Positions 27,856 to 36,677 are shown, numbered from the stretch's first letter. The stretch is 64,000 nt of DNA from Flavobacteriaceae bacterium (GCA_024638165.1 JAHEKV010000003.1:62001-126000); one strand, 5' to 3'. The notes: generated by a model from the letters alone, not told the origin. Translations and numbers: made by a program.

Positions 27856-27863
27856 CAAAAATA
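27856..27863 (-). promoter_or_regulatory. prfC promoter -7 box
   Basis: TATTTTTG on the minus strand, 17 nt before the prfC ATG; matches TAnnTTTG. It fixes the prfC start downstream of an alternative in-frame ATG at 27868. Confidence 0.65.
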
Positions 27864-27923
27864 GCCATATTTTCAGTTGGGTCATTTCGTGGCTACCGAA
27901 TAAGAATTGAGTAATTTTATAAA

Positions 27924-28448
27924 ATGAAAAAGGAATATGTAATATTGGTGGATACTGCCGATCGTGAATTAGGCACCATGGAAAAAATGGAGGCTCACGA
28001 GAAGGCGACCCTTCATCGCGCGTTCTCTGTTTTTATCTTTAATGATCGTGGAGAGCTTATGCTTCAGCAACGTGCTGCACATAAATATCACTCGCCGCTT
28101 CTTTGGACCAATACTTGTTGCAGTCATCAGCGACAGGGGGAGTCTAATATCGACGCAGGAAAGCGCAGGCTCAAAGAGGAAATGGGCTTTGAGGTCGATC
28201 TAGACGAGAAGTTTCATTTTGTATACAAAGCTGAATTTGATAATGGCCTTACTGAACATGAGCTTGATCATGTGATGGTGGGCTATTATAACGGTGAGCC
28301 TACCATTAACCCTGAAGAGGTAGCTTCGTGGAAATGGATTGATATGGAGGTGCTTCAACAGGATATTAAGGATCATCCTCAAGATTACACCGCCTGGTTC
28401 AAGATCATTTTTGATCGTTTCGTAGAATTTTTAACAAAGCAATCATGA
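27924..28448 (+). CDS. idi: Isopentenyl-diphosphate delta-isomerase, type I
   Basis: 174-residue Nudix-fold isomerase interconverting IPP and DMAPP. Catalytic cysteine in WTNTCCSHQR (about 65-66), metal/acid motif EHELDHV (about 111-117), Nudix-like GKRRLKEEMGFE. It supplies DMAPP for quinone and carotenoid synthesis; the crt cluster lies 28 kb downstream. A TAATTTTA element, one base off the -7 consensus, sits 4 nt before the ATG. It overlaps the next gene by 4 nt. Confidence 0.96.
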   Translation: MKKEYVILVDTADRELGTMEKMEAHEKATLHRAFSVFIFNDRGELMLQQRAAHKYHSPLLWTNTCCSHQRQGESNIDAGKRRLKEEMGFEVDLDEKFHFVYKAEFDNGLTEHELDHVMVGYYNGEPTINPEEVASWKWIDMEVLQQDIKDHPQDYTAWFKIIFDRFVEFLTKQS

Positions 28449-28855
28449 GAGTTAAGGTAAGTAGACAGGCCCATTTTAATGCAGCCCACCGTTTGTATCG
28501 TGCAGACTGGTCATTTGAAAAGAATCAGGAGATTTTTGGTTTATGCAATAATCCAAACTATCATGGTCATAATTATGAATTGATTGTTAGTGTTACCGGT
28601 GAAATTGATCCCATAACAGGTTACGTTATGGACATGAAAGTGCTCAAGGATTTAATCAAATCTGAGGTTGAAAACGCATTTGATCATAAGAATTTAAATC
28701 TTGAGGTACCTGAATTCAAAGAAATGAATCCTACCGCAGAGAATATTGCTGTTGTAATCTACCATAAACTTAGACCTCACATTGAGGCGGATAAGGATAT
28801 CGAAGTAGTTCTATATGAGACTCCTAGAAACTTTGTGACTTATTCGGGTAACTAG
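28445..28855 (+). CDS. 6-pyruvoyl-tetrahydropterin synthase / QueD family protein
   Basis: 136-residue T-fold enzyme. Zinc ligands are His15 (FNAAHRL) and His40, His42 (YHGHNY); the catalytic Cys34 is in GLCNNPNYHGH; and the substrate-anchor glutamate is in LYETPRNF. The family makes 6-carboxytetrahydropterin (queuosine path) or 6-pyruvoyltetrahydropterin; sequence alone does not separate them here, and no queC/queE/folE is adjacent. Translational coupling to idi (ATGA) is unexpected, since the pathways differ. Confidence 0.9.
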   Translation: MRVKVSRQAHFNAAHRLYRADWSFEKNQEIFGLCNNPNYHGHNYELIVSVTGEIDPITGYVMDMKVLKDLIKSEVENAFDHKNLNLEVPEFKEMNPTAENIAVVIYHKLRPHIEADKDIEVVLYETPRNFVTYSGN

Positions 28856-28962
28856 AATTTATAACCTTCTAATTATTCGTTTAACCTTTTTTTAAAAAAG
28901 ATAAACCAAACGTTTTTTGTTTAACTTTTTTAATTACCTTAATTTGAAATTAGAATAATATA

Positions 28963-29235
28963 ATGGCAAGTATTAAAGCTTTAAAGAAAGAGATCAACTA
29001 CGTTTTAGGCGAACTCATTGAGGCAGTTTACGAGTGGGAGTCTGAAACAAAAAATCTCAACTCTGAAGCAGGAAATCAAATCATCGACAACTGTATAGGA
29101 GTTTACGATGAGCTTATCGACCTTGTAAATGATAAAGAGAATCCAATGAAAAAGGATCACTTTAAAAAGGTTAATGAGTATTTAGAAAAGAAGGCAAATG
29201 AAATTGCCGATCAAATCAACAGTTTAGGAGATTAA
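28963..29235 (+). CDS. Small conserved-looking protein of unknown function
   Basis: 90 residues, strongly acidic and alpha-helical, no signal peptide or membrane segment, no motif I recognise. Two helical halves (LKKEINYVLGELIEAVYEWE and FKKVNEYLEKKANEIADQIN) suggest a helical bundle. The 107-nt upstream region is very AT-rich and carries TTAATTTG, a near match to the -7 consensus. It ends one base from the convergent DUF4369 gene. Coding is likely from length, start context and composition. Confidence 0.75.
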   Translation: MASIKALKKEINYVLGELIEAVYEWESETKNLNSEAGNQIIDNCIGVYDELIDLVNDKENPMKKDHFKKVNEYLEKKANEIADQINSLGD

Positions 29236-29236
29236 A

Positions 29237-29923
29237 CTACTGAGACAGTTGACCGTTCAGCAGTTGACCGTAGGTTGATTTTTTAATGGCATCAGAAAAG
29301 CCATTAAAAATTGAGTCCTTCCACTTTGGATTGAGTTCTTCCCCTTCACTAGTAACCAAATAAGCCGAAACGTATTTATTTGGGTTAGTAAGCGCATAGT
29401 TAGCTATGAACTGATAGCGTTTGAGGTTATTGCTATTGCTTTGATTCACTATTGAGTCTACGAAGCGTTCATCACTTATACGATCGGTTTGAGCTAATTG
29501 CATTAGCTCAAAGTCTTTCTTGGTAAAGCGACTCAGCATTACTTGAAGGCTTTCGAATGCCTCGTGCTCTTCGCCTGCCTTAATTACAGCGTCATTTTCG
29601 AAGTTGGTTAATGAAGTAGCGATTTGGATCGCTCCAGGCTCGGCAAAAAAAGCAAGGCGATCATTGAACGTTGAGCCGTCTGCCTTATCTAAGTAAGCAT
29701 AGATGAGTTCAGGATGATTTAGATTTAACCCCAGGTTAAGAGTCTCTTTTCCATTACTTTCTACAGAGTCTAAGTTAATGAGTCCTGCCTCTGTAATCTT
29801 TTGAAGATATACCGTGCCCTTTTTTAAACCATCAATAGTGATGGTTACTTCAGTATTATTTGAAGTTAAATTGCAACTAGCAAAGAGTGCTAATGCAGAA
29901 AGAGAAAGTAGAAAACGCTTCAT
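29237..29923 (-). CDS. DUF4369-domain lipoprotein
   Basis: 228 residues with lipoprotein signal MKRFLLSLSALALFASC and an N-terminal DUF4369-like domain (VTITIDGLKKGTVYLQK, about 26-42). In Bacteroidetes this domain usually heads a thioredoxin-fold protein of the TlpA type; here no CxxC or thioredoxin domain follows, so it is a DUF4369-only form. Envelope location is expected; function unknown. Confidence 0.85.
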   Translation of the reverse strand: MKRFLLSLSALALFASCNLTSNNTEVTITIDGLKKGTVYLQKITEAGLINLDSVESNGKETLNLGLNLNHPELIYAYLDKADGSTFNDRLAFFAEPGAIQIATSLTNFENDAVIKAGEEHEAFESLQVMLSRFTKKDFELMQLAQTDRISDERFVDSIVNQSNSNNLKRYQFIANYALTNPNKYVSAYLVTSEGEELNPKWKDSIFNGFSDAIKKSTYGQLLNGQLSQ

Positions 29924-29971
29924 AAATCCTTTTGATTATCCGAGGCAAATATCGATAAATGATCTGACTCT

Positions 29972-31222
29972 TTAAAGGTTATGTGCAACTTGAAGTAATA
30001 AAGCACAAAAATAAGCGCCTACCGTACCGACAATATAACCACAAATGGCTAGCAAGATACCCACTGAGCTAAGGGCTGGATGAAAACTTGCTGCAATCAC
30101 AGGTGCAGAGGCTGCTCCTCCAACGTTAGCCTGACTGCCTACTGCGAGAAAAAAGTAGGGTGCTTTTATCCATTTTCCAACTAAGAAAAGAAGTAAGGAG
30201 TGAATGGAGATCCAGATAAGACCGATAAGAAGAAGTTCAGGTTGCTCACCGATGGCTCGAAGATCGATTTGCATGCCTATGGTCGCCACAAGCAAGTAAA
30301 TAAACACACTACCTAAATTACTTGACCCTACACCCTCAAGCGACCTTAAATTAGTTCTAGAGGCTAGAATACCAATGATGGTTGCTGTCAGAACCATCCA
30401 GAGAAATGGTGAGGTGATAGAAGCCAAAATATGTTTGGGATCGTTAAGAACCGGAAACCAGTAGGGAAGGTGACTACTGATGTAATTACCGATAAAATGA
30501 GCTAAGCCTACGGCTCCGAAACCTACGCCTAATAGGAGCATTAAGTCTGTAGTGGTAACTACTCTTCGAACCCTTTTTTGGTAGCCTTCCATTTTCTCAA
30601 TGAGATGATCGATAGATCGATTGTCTGCTTTTAAATAACGATCGATTTGCGTCTTTTTTCCTACGAAGAAAATAAGTATTGCCAACCAAAAGTTGGCGAC
30701 AAGAACGTCCACTAAAACCATCGAGCCATATAGGTTCTTATTATAGCTAAACACCTCTAACATGGCTGCTTGATTGGCGCCTCCGCCAATCCAACTACCA
30801 GCGATGGTTGCAAGGCCTCTCCAAATCGCATCGTTTCCTTCGAGTTGTAACAGTTCTGGCCAGATTGATCCTGTAATAAGTAGTGCTAGGGGGCCACCAA
30901 TAATAATACCTAAGGTCCCCGTAAAAAACATAATGAGTGCTTTAGGACCTAGTCGTAAAACTGCTTTGAGATCAACGCTCAAGGTCATTAGTACTAATGC
31001 AGCGGGTAGGAGGTATCTAGAGGCTACAAAATAGAGCTTTGATTCTGCGGGGTCGATCACTTTCAAGTAAACCAATATCGCAGGAAGCAAATAACAGAGG
31101 AGAACTGCAGGAACTACCCTGTAGAAGGCCTGGAATCTTTTGTGTCTTTGGGTGTAGAAAACTCCGGCTAAGATAGCGGCTAATAAACCGAATAGGATGG
31201 TATCGTTGGTAATCGAATCCAT
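29972..31222 (-). CDS. DUF819 family integral membrane protein
   Basis: 416 residues, about ten or more transmembrane helices, with GSWIGGGANQAAM and ANVGGAASAPVIAASFHP as the paired re-entrant-like motifs typical of DUF819 (YjcL-like) proteins, which resemble secondary transporters. The substrate is unknown. ATG 31222 shares a base with the upstream TAA (TAATG), making it translationally coupled; ATG 31237 is also in frame. Co-transcribed with the DUF5916 gene. Confidence 0.9.
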   Translation of the reverse strand: MDSITNDTILFGLLAAILAGVFYTQRHKRFQAFYRVVPAVLLCYLLPAILVYLKVIDPAESKLYFVASRYLLPAALVLMTLSVDLKAVLRLGPKALIMFFTGTLGIIIGGPLALLITGSIWPELLQLEGNDAIWRGLATIAGSWIGGGANQAAMLEVFSYNKNLYGSMVLVDVLVANFWLAILIFFVGKKTQIDRYLKADNRSIDHLIEKMEGYQKRVRRVVTTTDLMLLLGVGFGAVGLAHFIGNYISSHLPYWFPVLNDPKHILASITSPFLWMVLTATIIGILASRTNLRSLEGVGSSNLGSVFIYLLVATIGMQIDLRAIGEQPELLLIGLIWISIHSLLLFLVGKWIKAPYFFLAVGSQANVGGAASAPVIAASFHPALSSVGILLAICGYIVGTVGAYFCALLLQVAHNL

Positions 31223-33414
31223 TAAATATTTAGCCAATAGGTGAGTTTAAGATTGATAGAACGACTTCTAGGTCCCCATTGGTTAACGAAATAGTTGTCG
31301 TTATACACTAGAAATAAATCGGATAGAGGTGCAAATCGCCATTGCAATCTTGAATTAATACCTAAATTATCCCTTTGGTTACTATACTGAATAAGAGTAG
31401 ACCAGAAAAGTGATCTGTTAAAGGTATAATCAATTCGAGGGCTAATTAGAACAATGGTAGCGCTGCCATAGTCTTCAGGTAGGTCGATTCGATCAATATT
31501 GGAGTTAAGACCTACATTTAATTTGGGTTGAACTCTGAAATTTAATCGAGTTTGAAACGAGGATTTGGTACCATTAAAGAATTCGCCAATATCGGTTTGA
31601 AGGTTATAGGAGAACAGCTTTCTTCGATCTGATTGAAATTGAAAGCGAACACTGGTATAGTTGTAGTCACTATTCGCTGGTAAAGGGGTAGCATCGTCTT
31701 GCCGGGTGGGACTAAATTCGTCAGTTAGAAAAGTGTATCGGTTATTAACGGAAAGCTCGATTTGTCCTTGATTATTTAGCCTGCCTTCATATCCGAAGTT
31801 TCTTAAGTAATCAGTTTGAGTATAATCTAGGCTAGACAGATGAGTATAACTTTGAAAGGTGTCAAAGCTGTGACTATTGAAAATTCCATTTTTAGGCCAG
31901 ATACGATAACCAATCTTTCCGCCCCATTTTAAGATACCTTTTCTTGGAATAAAACCTAGGTCTGAAACAAATTCTTCATCGATGTAAATGGCATCTAGAA
32001 ATCCGCTCCAACTTCGGGTGTTGTATTGAATATTAGTACCAACCGACAAGTTTCCGTCAGTATCACCTGGGGATAGCGATTTGTGTGTATAAAACTTACC
32101 GACATAAGTATTGTCTGCTGAAGCCAGGTTGTAATCGACTCCAATGACCCGATTGTATTTTTCGTAATCTGTATTTTCTGATTCTGAAGACTCTCGATTA
32201 AGGATGAAGGCAGAAATATTTGATCTACTAAATACTTTTTGTTGCAGTGCGATCATTGAGTTATTGTTCGACGGAATACCGTTGTCTAAATCGCTCTCGG
32301 TTTGAATAGAAAGAACCCCAACTCTCAATTTGTCATTTAATTTACCGGTCAATCGCATCCCTGCTGTTATCCCATTTTCAATGGTATTACCATTATTATC
32401 TTTTGCGATTCCGATACGGCGAGAGAAGAACGGGTTGGCGTCTCTTCCTCCACCGAAGGCTCCGAATAAGTCATTATTATCTATAAAGAATTGACGGCGC
32501 TCTGGGAGGGACACTTCAAAACGTGTCAAATTCGTAATGAAATTGTCTACCTCTACTTGCGAGAAGTCTGGATTAAAGGTTAAGTCAAGATTCATCCCTT
32601 TTCCTACTGGGATCTTCACGTCTCCACCAATACTTGAAAAACTTGATTTTGGAGTTGCGTTTTCGAAATCCTTAGAGGAACCAGCGGTCAGAAAAGGTAT
32701 CAAAGCCACTGAAGTTTTTGAATCTGAAAGCGGTCGCTCAAATTCAAGTTCTCCTGTAAAAGCGAGACTTCCTAAGATTTGGTTTTGGGGTATAGGTACC
32801 CAAACACTCGTTTCGTTGGTCTGCATATCGAATCGATGCACTCGGAATCCCCATTTAGTGGCGTTGTTTTCGAACTTCAATGAGTTAAAAGGAATCGCCA
32901 TTTCTAAACTGTAATATCCATCACCGATAAAGGCTTCCCCTTGCCATTTGGCATCCCATGAAAATTGATAGTCATTTCTTGTAGACCCTCCGTTGGTGAT
33001 CAATCCTTCGCGCTGAACTCCTAGTGGAGTCATACCAAAAATAAAAGCGTTGTTACCATCATTAAAGGTGTCAAACATGATGGCAATATTATCAATACCA
33101 CTACCTCTATAATCTCTCCTGAGTGAATTCACTACGAATTGGTCTGAGGATGTTTGCATCGTTAAACCAATGTAGATGGCATCCTTGTCATAAAGGATAC
33201 GGATTTCACTATCATTGGTTGCTGGAAGGGTGTCAGTAGGGAAGTATTGAGTAAATTCTCCCGATGGTTCTTGACTTAGCCATACCGATTCATCAAGTTT
33301 ACCATCAACAAGAATTTCTTGGTTAATTAGTTTAGCTGATATACTTCTTTTCTGACTGTATCCACTATAAGAAACCACTAGCAAAGCTAGAATCAATAAA
33401 AACCTTCTTTTCAT
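31222..33414 (-). CDS. DUF5916 outer-membrane protein with CBM9-like domain
   Basis: 730 residues. Signal peptide (cleavage near YSGYSQ), then a CBM9-like sandwich: KLDESVW (about 38-44), LYDKDAIYIGL, and FGMTPLGVQREGL. The C-terminal half is a DUF5916 region with alternating aromatic strands ending in LKLTYWLNI, consistent with an outer-membrane beta-barrel. Common in Bacteroidetes; function unknown. The CBM9-like fold suggests binding to a glycan or other envelope ligand, but no enzyme motif is seen. Confidence 0.9.
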   Translation of the reverse strand: MKRRFLLILALLVVSYSGYSQKRSISAKLINQEILVDGKLDESVWLSQEPSGEFTQYFPTDTLPATNDSEIRILYDKDAIYIGLTMQTSSDQFVVNSLRRDYRGSGIDNIAIMFDTFNDGNNAFIFGMTPLGVQREGLITNGGSTRNDYQFSWDAKWQGEAFIGDGYYSLEMAIPFNSLKFENNATKWGFRVHRFDMQTNETSVWVPIPQNQILGSLAFTGELEFERPLSDSKTSVALIPFLTAGSSKDFENATPKSSFSSIGGDVKIPVGKGMNLDLTFNPDFSQVEVDNFITNLTRFEVSLPERRQFFIDNNDLFGAFGGGRDANPFFSRRIGIAKDNNGNTIENGITAGMRLTGKLNDKLRVGVLSIQTESDLDNGIPSNNNSMIALQQKVFSRSNISAFILNRESSESENTDYEKYNRVIGVDYNLASADNTYVGKFYTHKSLSPGDTDGNLSVGTNIQYNTRSWSGFLDAIYIDEEFVSDLGFIPRKGILKWGGKIGYRIWPKNGIFNSHSFDTFQSYTHLSSLDYTQTDYLRNFGYEGRLNNQGQIELSVNNRYTFLTDEFSPTRQDDATPLPANSDYNYTSVRFQFQSDRRKLFSYNLQTDIGEFFNGTKSSFQTRLNFRVQPKLNVGLNSNIDRIDLPEDYGSATIVLISPRIDYTFNRSLFWSTLIQYSNQRDNLGINSRLQWRFAPLSDLFLVYNDNYFVNQWGPRSRSINLKLTYWLNI

Positions 33415-33482
33415 AACCCCTAAAAATAAAAGAATCTGATCTAGGATTATGTTAAATCTTCTTTTTTTGAAGATTATGCGGT

Positions 33483-33490
33483 TACTTTTG
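33483..33490 (+). promoter_or_regulatory. S1/P1 nuclease promoter -7 box
   Basis: TACTTTTG, a match to TAnnTTTG, 17 nt before the nuclease ATG. A TTG upstream is only 13 bp away, shorter than usual. Confidence 0.6.
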
Positions 33491-33507
33491 TTTCAAATCT
33501 GATCGAT

Positions 33508-34311
33508 ATGAAACTACTTATTGTCTTGTTAAGTCTGGTAACGTTTAACAATGCTCCTGAACCTTACAGCGAATACCTTTCTGAGGAAACAATTGTTTGG
33601 GGTCAGACCGGACACCGAGTTATTGGGCTCATCGCAGAAGGTCACTTGACCCGTAAAGCCAGTCGTAAAATTGAAAAATTGCTATCGGGAAAAAGTCTGG
33701 CTTTTGTTTCAACCTATGCCGATGAAATAAAATCTGACCGTGCTTATTCCAAATACAGCCCTTGGCATTATGTGAATTATGAATTGGATACTCGATATGA
33801 TGTTTCAAATAGAGCCGATGCTGGTGATATTGTTTTTGGTATTGAGCAGTGCATTAAGGTGCTGTCAGATGCTAATTCGAGTGTTGAAGACCAACAGTTT
33901 CACTTAGCTCTATTAGTTCATTTAATCGGTGATATGCATATGCCACTTCATGCCGGACGTAAAGAAGATCGCGGAGGAAACGACATCAAGCTTTCTTGGT
34001 TTTCAAAACCTACCAATTTGCATCGTTTATGGGATTCTGATTTGATAGAGTCAGTGAATCTCTCTTATACTGAACTGGCCGATGAATTGAACAGTCAGCT
34101 TTCGAGCAGTCAACTCACGCGATTTAACTCGGGAACTTACTTAGACTGGATTGAAGACTCTCATGAGGCCGCTGCAAGTATTTATGCCTCGGCTAAAGAA
34201 GGAGATCGTTTAGCCTATAGATATAGCTATGAGTATAACGACCTGCTTTTTACGCAGCTGCAAAAGGGTGGAGTGCGACTAGCTCGATTACTGAATCAAT
34301 TATTCGACTAG
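33508..34311 (+). CDS. S1/P1-type zinc nuclease, secreted
   Basis: 267 residues with a short N-terminal signal-like segment. The three-zinc site of the family is visible: Trp31 and His36 (VWGQTGHRV), Asp72, His87 (PWHYVN), His138/Asp142/His144/His148 (HLIGDMHMPLHAG), and a later HRLWDSDL. In P1 nuclease the Trp is the mature N-terminus, so cleavage near residue 30 is expected. Such enzymes degrade single-stranded DNA/RNA and 3'-nucleotides; a periplasmic or secreted nutrient-scavenging role is likely. Confidence 0.93.
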   Translation: MKLLIVLLSLVTFNNAPEPYSEYLSEETIVWGQTGHRVIGLIAEGHLTRKASRKIEKLLSGKSLAFVSTYADEIKSDRAYSKYSPWHYVNYELDTRYDVSNRADAGDIVFGIEQCIKVLSDANSSVEDQQFHLALLVHLIGDMHMPLHAGRKEDRGGNDIKLSWFSKPTNLHRLWDSDLIESVNLSYTELADELNSQLSSSQLTRFNSGTYLDWIEDSHEAAASIYASAKEGDRLAYRYSYEYNDLLFTQLQKGGVRLARLLNQLFD

Positions 34312-34316
34312 TGATT

Positions 34317-34598
34317 CTATCTTCTCTTAGAGATCTTATTTCCAGAGATGTGTCTTTGACGTGAACATTTGAAGCGTCCTTTGACGTTGTCTCTTAATTT
34401 CAAGTGTTTCGTCGCTCGGCCTTGAACACGAGCACGCCACATCCTGAAACTTGATGGCTTCATCTCTCTGCGCATGAGATTGATGGTCTCTTGCTCTGAT
34501 ATTCCAAATTGAAAAGTGATTGCATCGAATGGTGTGCGATCTTCCCAGGCCATTTCGATGATTCGGTCGATTTCTCTCTCAGTAAATTCTTTTTTCAT
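34317..34598 (-). CDS. TIGR03643 (DUF2805) family protein
   Basis: 93 residues, very basic C-terminus. The family block runs from MAWEDRTPFDAITFQFG through INLMRREMKPSSFRMWRARV. It looks like a helix-turn-helix-type DNA-binding fold (ISEQETINLMRREM). No experimental function is known to me. Coupled to the AlkB-like gene upstream (ATGA overlap); such pairing suggests nucleic-acid-linked activity, but that is inference. Confidence 0.87.
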   Translation of the reverse strand: MKKEFTEREIDRIIEMAWEDRTPFDAITFQFGISEQETINLMRREMKPSSFRMWRARVQGRATKHLKLRDNVKGRFKCSRQRHISGNKISKRR

Positions 34599-35182
34599 AG
34601 CGTTTCAAAGATATATCTAAAAGTGAGATTGATTCGAGGTTGGTGAATACGTTTTGACTTTGCGATTTGATGTTTAAAGTCTTCTTGAGTTCGTCCACTC
34701 ATTAATAGGAGGCTGCCATGGGTGAGTTCGATCCGTTTTTTTAATAGCGAATTCTTTTTGTGTTTTAAGTCGAAGTTACGTGTCACTCCGAGGCTGATTG
34801 ACGCAATAATGGGCTCGCTACCTAACTCTTTTTCGTCGTCTGAATGCCAACCATTACTGTCATTTCCATCCCTGTATAGATTCGCCAAGCAGCTATTGAA
34901 CTTCGCGGAAGTAATTTCTTCAATGCGATTCTTTAATGAAAGAAGACTTTCTGAAAATTCAACCGCAGGCAGTGTTAGCCCAGAGTAGGTGTAGTTAATC
35001 TTTTCGTTAGCAGCTAGAAAGCAAAGTCTCGGTTGGTCGTAAACTTTGCCGAATATTTTCACCTTGTCCTGTCTCCATAGATTAACTTTCATTAATTCTG
35101 TATTTAATTCATCTGCCTCAATAGTTGATAAAAAATTAGGCCAGAAGTGGAGTTTAGCACTGTCAATACTTAGGTCAATCAT
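34595..35182 (-). CDS. AlkB-like 2-oxoglutarate/Fe(II) oxygenase
   Basis: 195 residues with the full iron triad His113-x-Asp115 (NGWHSDDEKE) and His171 (DFKHQI), 2-oxoglutarate arginines Arg183 and Arg189 (PRINLTFR), and the AlkB-family ISLGVTRNFDLKHK. The closest functional relatives (ALKBH2/3-like bacterial forms) repair 1-meA/3-meC in DNA or RNA. It overlaps the AraC stop by one base (TAATG) and the next gene by 4 nt, forming a three-gene operon. Confidence 0.93.
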   Translation of the reverse strand: MIDLSIDSAKLHFWPNFLSTIEADELNTELMKVNLWRQDKVKIFGKVYDQPRLCFLAANEKINYTYSGLTLPAVEFSESLLSLKNRIEEITSAKFNSCLANLYRDGNDSNGWHSDDEKELGSEPIIASISLGVTRNFDLKHKKNSLLKKRIELTHGSLLLMSGRTQEDFKHQIAKSKRIHQPRINLTFRYIFETL

Positions 35183-36057
35183 TAAGAATCAATAATGGTT
35201 TTCATTTGGTTTCTGTAACGAAGTGGTGATACCCCTGTGAACTTCTTAAAGGTTCTGCTGAAATGAGAGAAGTTTTGAAATCCACATTCAAAGGCAATGT
35301 CGGTGATTGGCAAGTTGTTTTCTGCTAATAATTTAGAGGCATGAACTAATCGATATTCGTTTACGAATTGAGTAAAGGTTTTACTCGTTGTTTTTTTGAA
35401 GTATCGACAGAATGAAGGTTCAGTCATGCCCGCTAGATCAGATATTTCGTCTAGCGAAATACTCTCCTGATAGTGATTTTTAATGTAGTTAAAAACTCGA
35501 TTGATTCGATCGTTATCAGCTACTTCAGTAGAAATACTGAATCCTTCTGCATTTAAAATGGTGAACTCCTTAGAAGTACTTAAATCATGTAGAATATCTA
35601 GTAGCTTTAAAAGACGTTTAAAATCGGGAAGATGAAGCATGGCTTCCATTGCTTCGCCGACCTTCTCTTTGGTTATCCCATGAAATGCAAGCCCTTGCTT
35701 TGAAAGCTCGAATAAATCGTTAATAGCGATCATTTCTGGGATGTCGAAGAAGTTTGGCCCCAAAAAATCCTCTTTGAATTGAACTAAGGTTTCTTTTTTA
35801 TTGCCTGTAAAACGATCTGTAAATCCGCAATGGGGTAGATTCTTGCCGATTAGTATTAAGTCTCCGTCATTAAAATAGGACATATGTGAACCTATTTGTC
35901 GCTTGCCAGCTCCTCCATTAATGTATACGAGTTCTATTTCTGGATGATAATGCCAGCTCTTGTAATGATTAATGTTTTGCTCATCGAAGCTTTGCAACGC
36001 AAAGGAGTTTCCGAACACGGGGGTAATCACTTCAAATGCAATAGGTTGTTTACTCAT
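35182..36057 (-). CDS. AraC family transcriptional regulator
   Basis: 291 residues: an N-terminal cupin (HYHPEIELVYINGG, about 36-49) for ligand sensing and a C-terminal pair of HTH motifs (SLDEISDLAGMTEPSFCRYF; ITDIAFECGFQNFSHFSRTF) with the family signature. The ligand is unknown; homologues sense sugars or stress signals. A TTG further upstream is in frame but belongs to the TATTTTTG box at 36079-36086, so ATG 36057 is the start. It heads the alkB-TIGR03643 operon and may regulate it. Confidence 0.93.
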   Translation of the reverse strand: MSKQPIAFEVITPVFGNSFALQSFDEQNINHYKSWHYHPEIELVYINGGAGKRQIGSHMSYFNDGDLILIGKNLPHCGFTDRFTGNKKETLVQFKEDFLGPNFFDIPEMIAINDLFELSKQGLAFHGITKEKVGEAMEAMLHLPDFKRLLKLLDILHDLSTSKEFTILNAEGFSISTEVADNDRINRVFNYIKNHYQESISLDEISDLAGMTEPSFCRYFKKTTSKTFTQFVNEYRLVHASKLLAENNLPITDIAFECGFQNFSHFSRTFKKFTGVSPLRYRNQMKTIIDS

Positions 36058-36078
36058 TATTTTTCCCTTTAGACTTTT

Positions 36079-36086
36079 CAAAAATA
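36079..36086 (-). promoter_or_regulatory. AraC operon promoter -7 box
   Basis: TATTTTTG on the minus strand, 21 nt before the AraC ATG; matches TAnnTTTG. Confidence 0.65.
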
Positions 36087-36196
36087 CGACTGAATTGACT
36101 TGATATTCATTTTATAGCTCGAATTCTCACCTTTTAAGGTTAAAATTGTGCATAAACTGGATAATGTATGTGTATTTATCAGGCTCTTTGTGAATC

Positions 36197-36204
36197 TATA
36201 TTTG
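36197..36204 (+). promoter_or_regulatory. Promoter -7 box of the small secreted protein gene
   Basis: TATATTTG, 47 nt before ATG 36252, in the 194-nt space between the AraC gene and the secreted-protein gene. No clear -33 TTG at 17-20 bp. Confidence 0.65.
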
Positions 36205-36251
36205 CAGTATCAATCATCAATCAAGAATCATTAATCAAAAAACGAATAGAA

Positions 36252-36605
36252 ATGAAAAAAGTTATTTTAACCCTAGCCCTTGTTTTTACTGCATTATCAG
36301 CAGTTGCTAACCCTGCATCAGTAGTTACTACTACTTCTTTCGGTATCGAATCTGAAGTTCTTTCACTAGACCCAGTTTTCAAAAGAAAAGGTGAGAAGTT
36401 GTTAGTAAGCTTCTTAAATGCTGAGCAAGTAATGGTAGAGATCAGAGTACTTGATAGCCAGAACAATGTAATTTACAAAGAGCGTGTGGCTGGAGATTTA
36501 ATCGTAGAGAAAGCATTTGACTTTTCTAAAGCTTTCAACGATTCATACAAAATTGTGGTTGCCTACAATCAAAATGCTTTCGAGCAAATTGTAAAAGTGC
36601 AATAG
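36252..36605 (+). CDS. Small secreted protein of unknown function
   Basis: 117 residues with a clear signal peptide (MKKVILTLALVFTALSAVANP, cut after about 20). The mature part is about 97 residues of alternating beta-strand pattern (LLVSFLNAEQVMVEIRVLD, NNVIYKERVAG, YKIVVAYNQ), resembling the Ig-like/DUF3244-type small exported proteins of Bacteroidetes. No cysteine or lipobox, so free in periplasm or exported. The function cannot be named. It has its own promoter and a strong terminator. ATG 36252 was chosen because it opens the signal peptide. Confidence 0.8.
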   Translation: MKKVILTLALVFTALSAVANPASVVTTTSFGIESEVLSLDPVFKRKGEKLLVSFLNAEQVMVEIRVLDSQNNVIYKERVAGDLIVEKAFDFSKAFNDSYKIVVAYNQNAFEQIVKVQ

Positions 36606-36625
36606 TTTAGTTAATTGTTAAGGTT

Positions 36626-36657
36626 AAAAAAGGCCCTTCTTTCGAAGGGCCTTTTTT
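36626..36657. terminator. Bidirectional terminator between the secreted protein and htpG
   Basis: Perfect 14-bp stem AAAAAAGGCCCTTC / GAAGGGCCTTTTTT with a TTTC loop, suited to both the plus-strand gene and htpG arriving from the other side. Confidence 0.95.
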
Positions 36658-36677
36658 GTTTTCAGTCTTTACTGAAA

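Noticed and set aside
28879-28887. TCGTTTAAC shared by the 28.9-kb spacer and the carH promoter region
   Set aside because: A single 9-nt AT-rich match within 64 kb is expected by chance and lacks a common flank.
35182-36081. AraC start at TTG 36081
   Set aside because: That TTG is the end of the TATTTTTG box on the same strand; ATG 36057 lies at normal distance.
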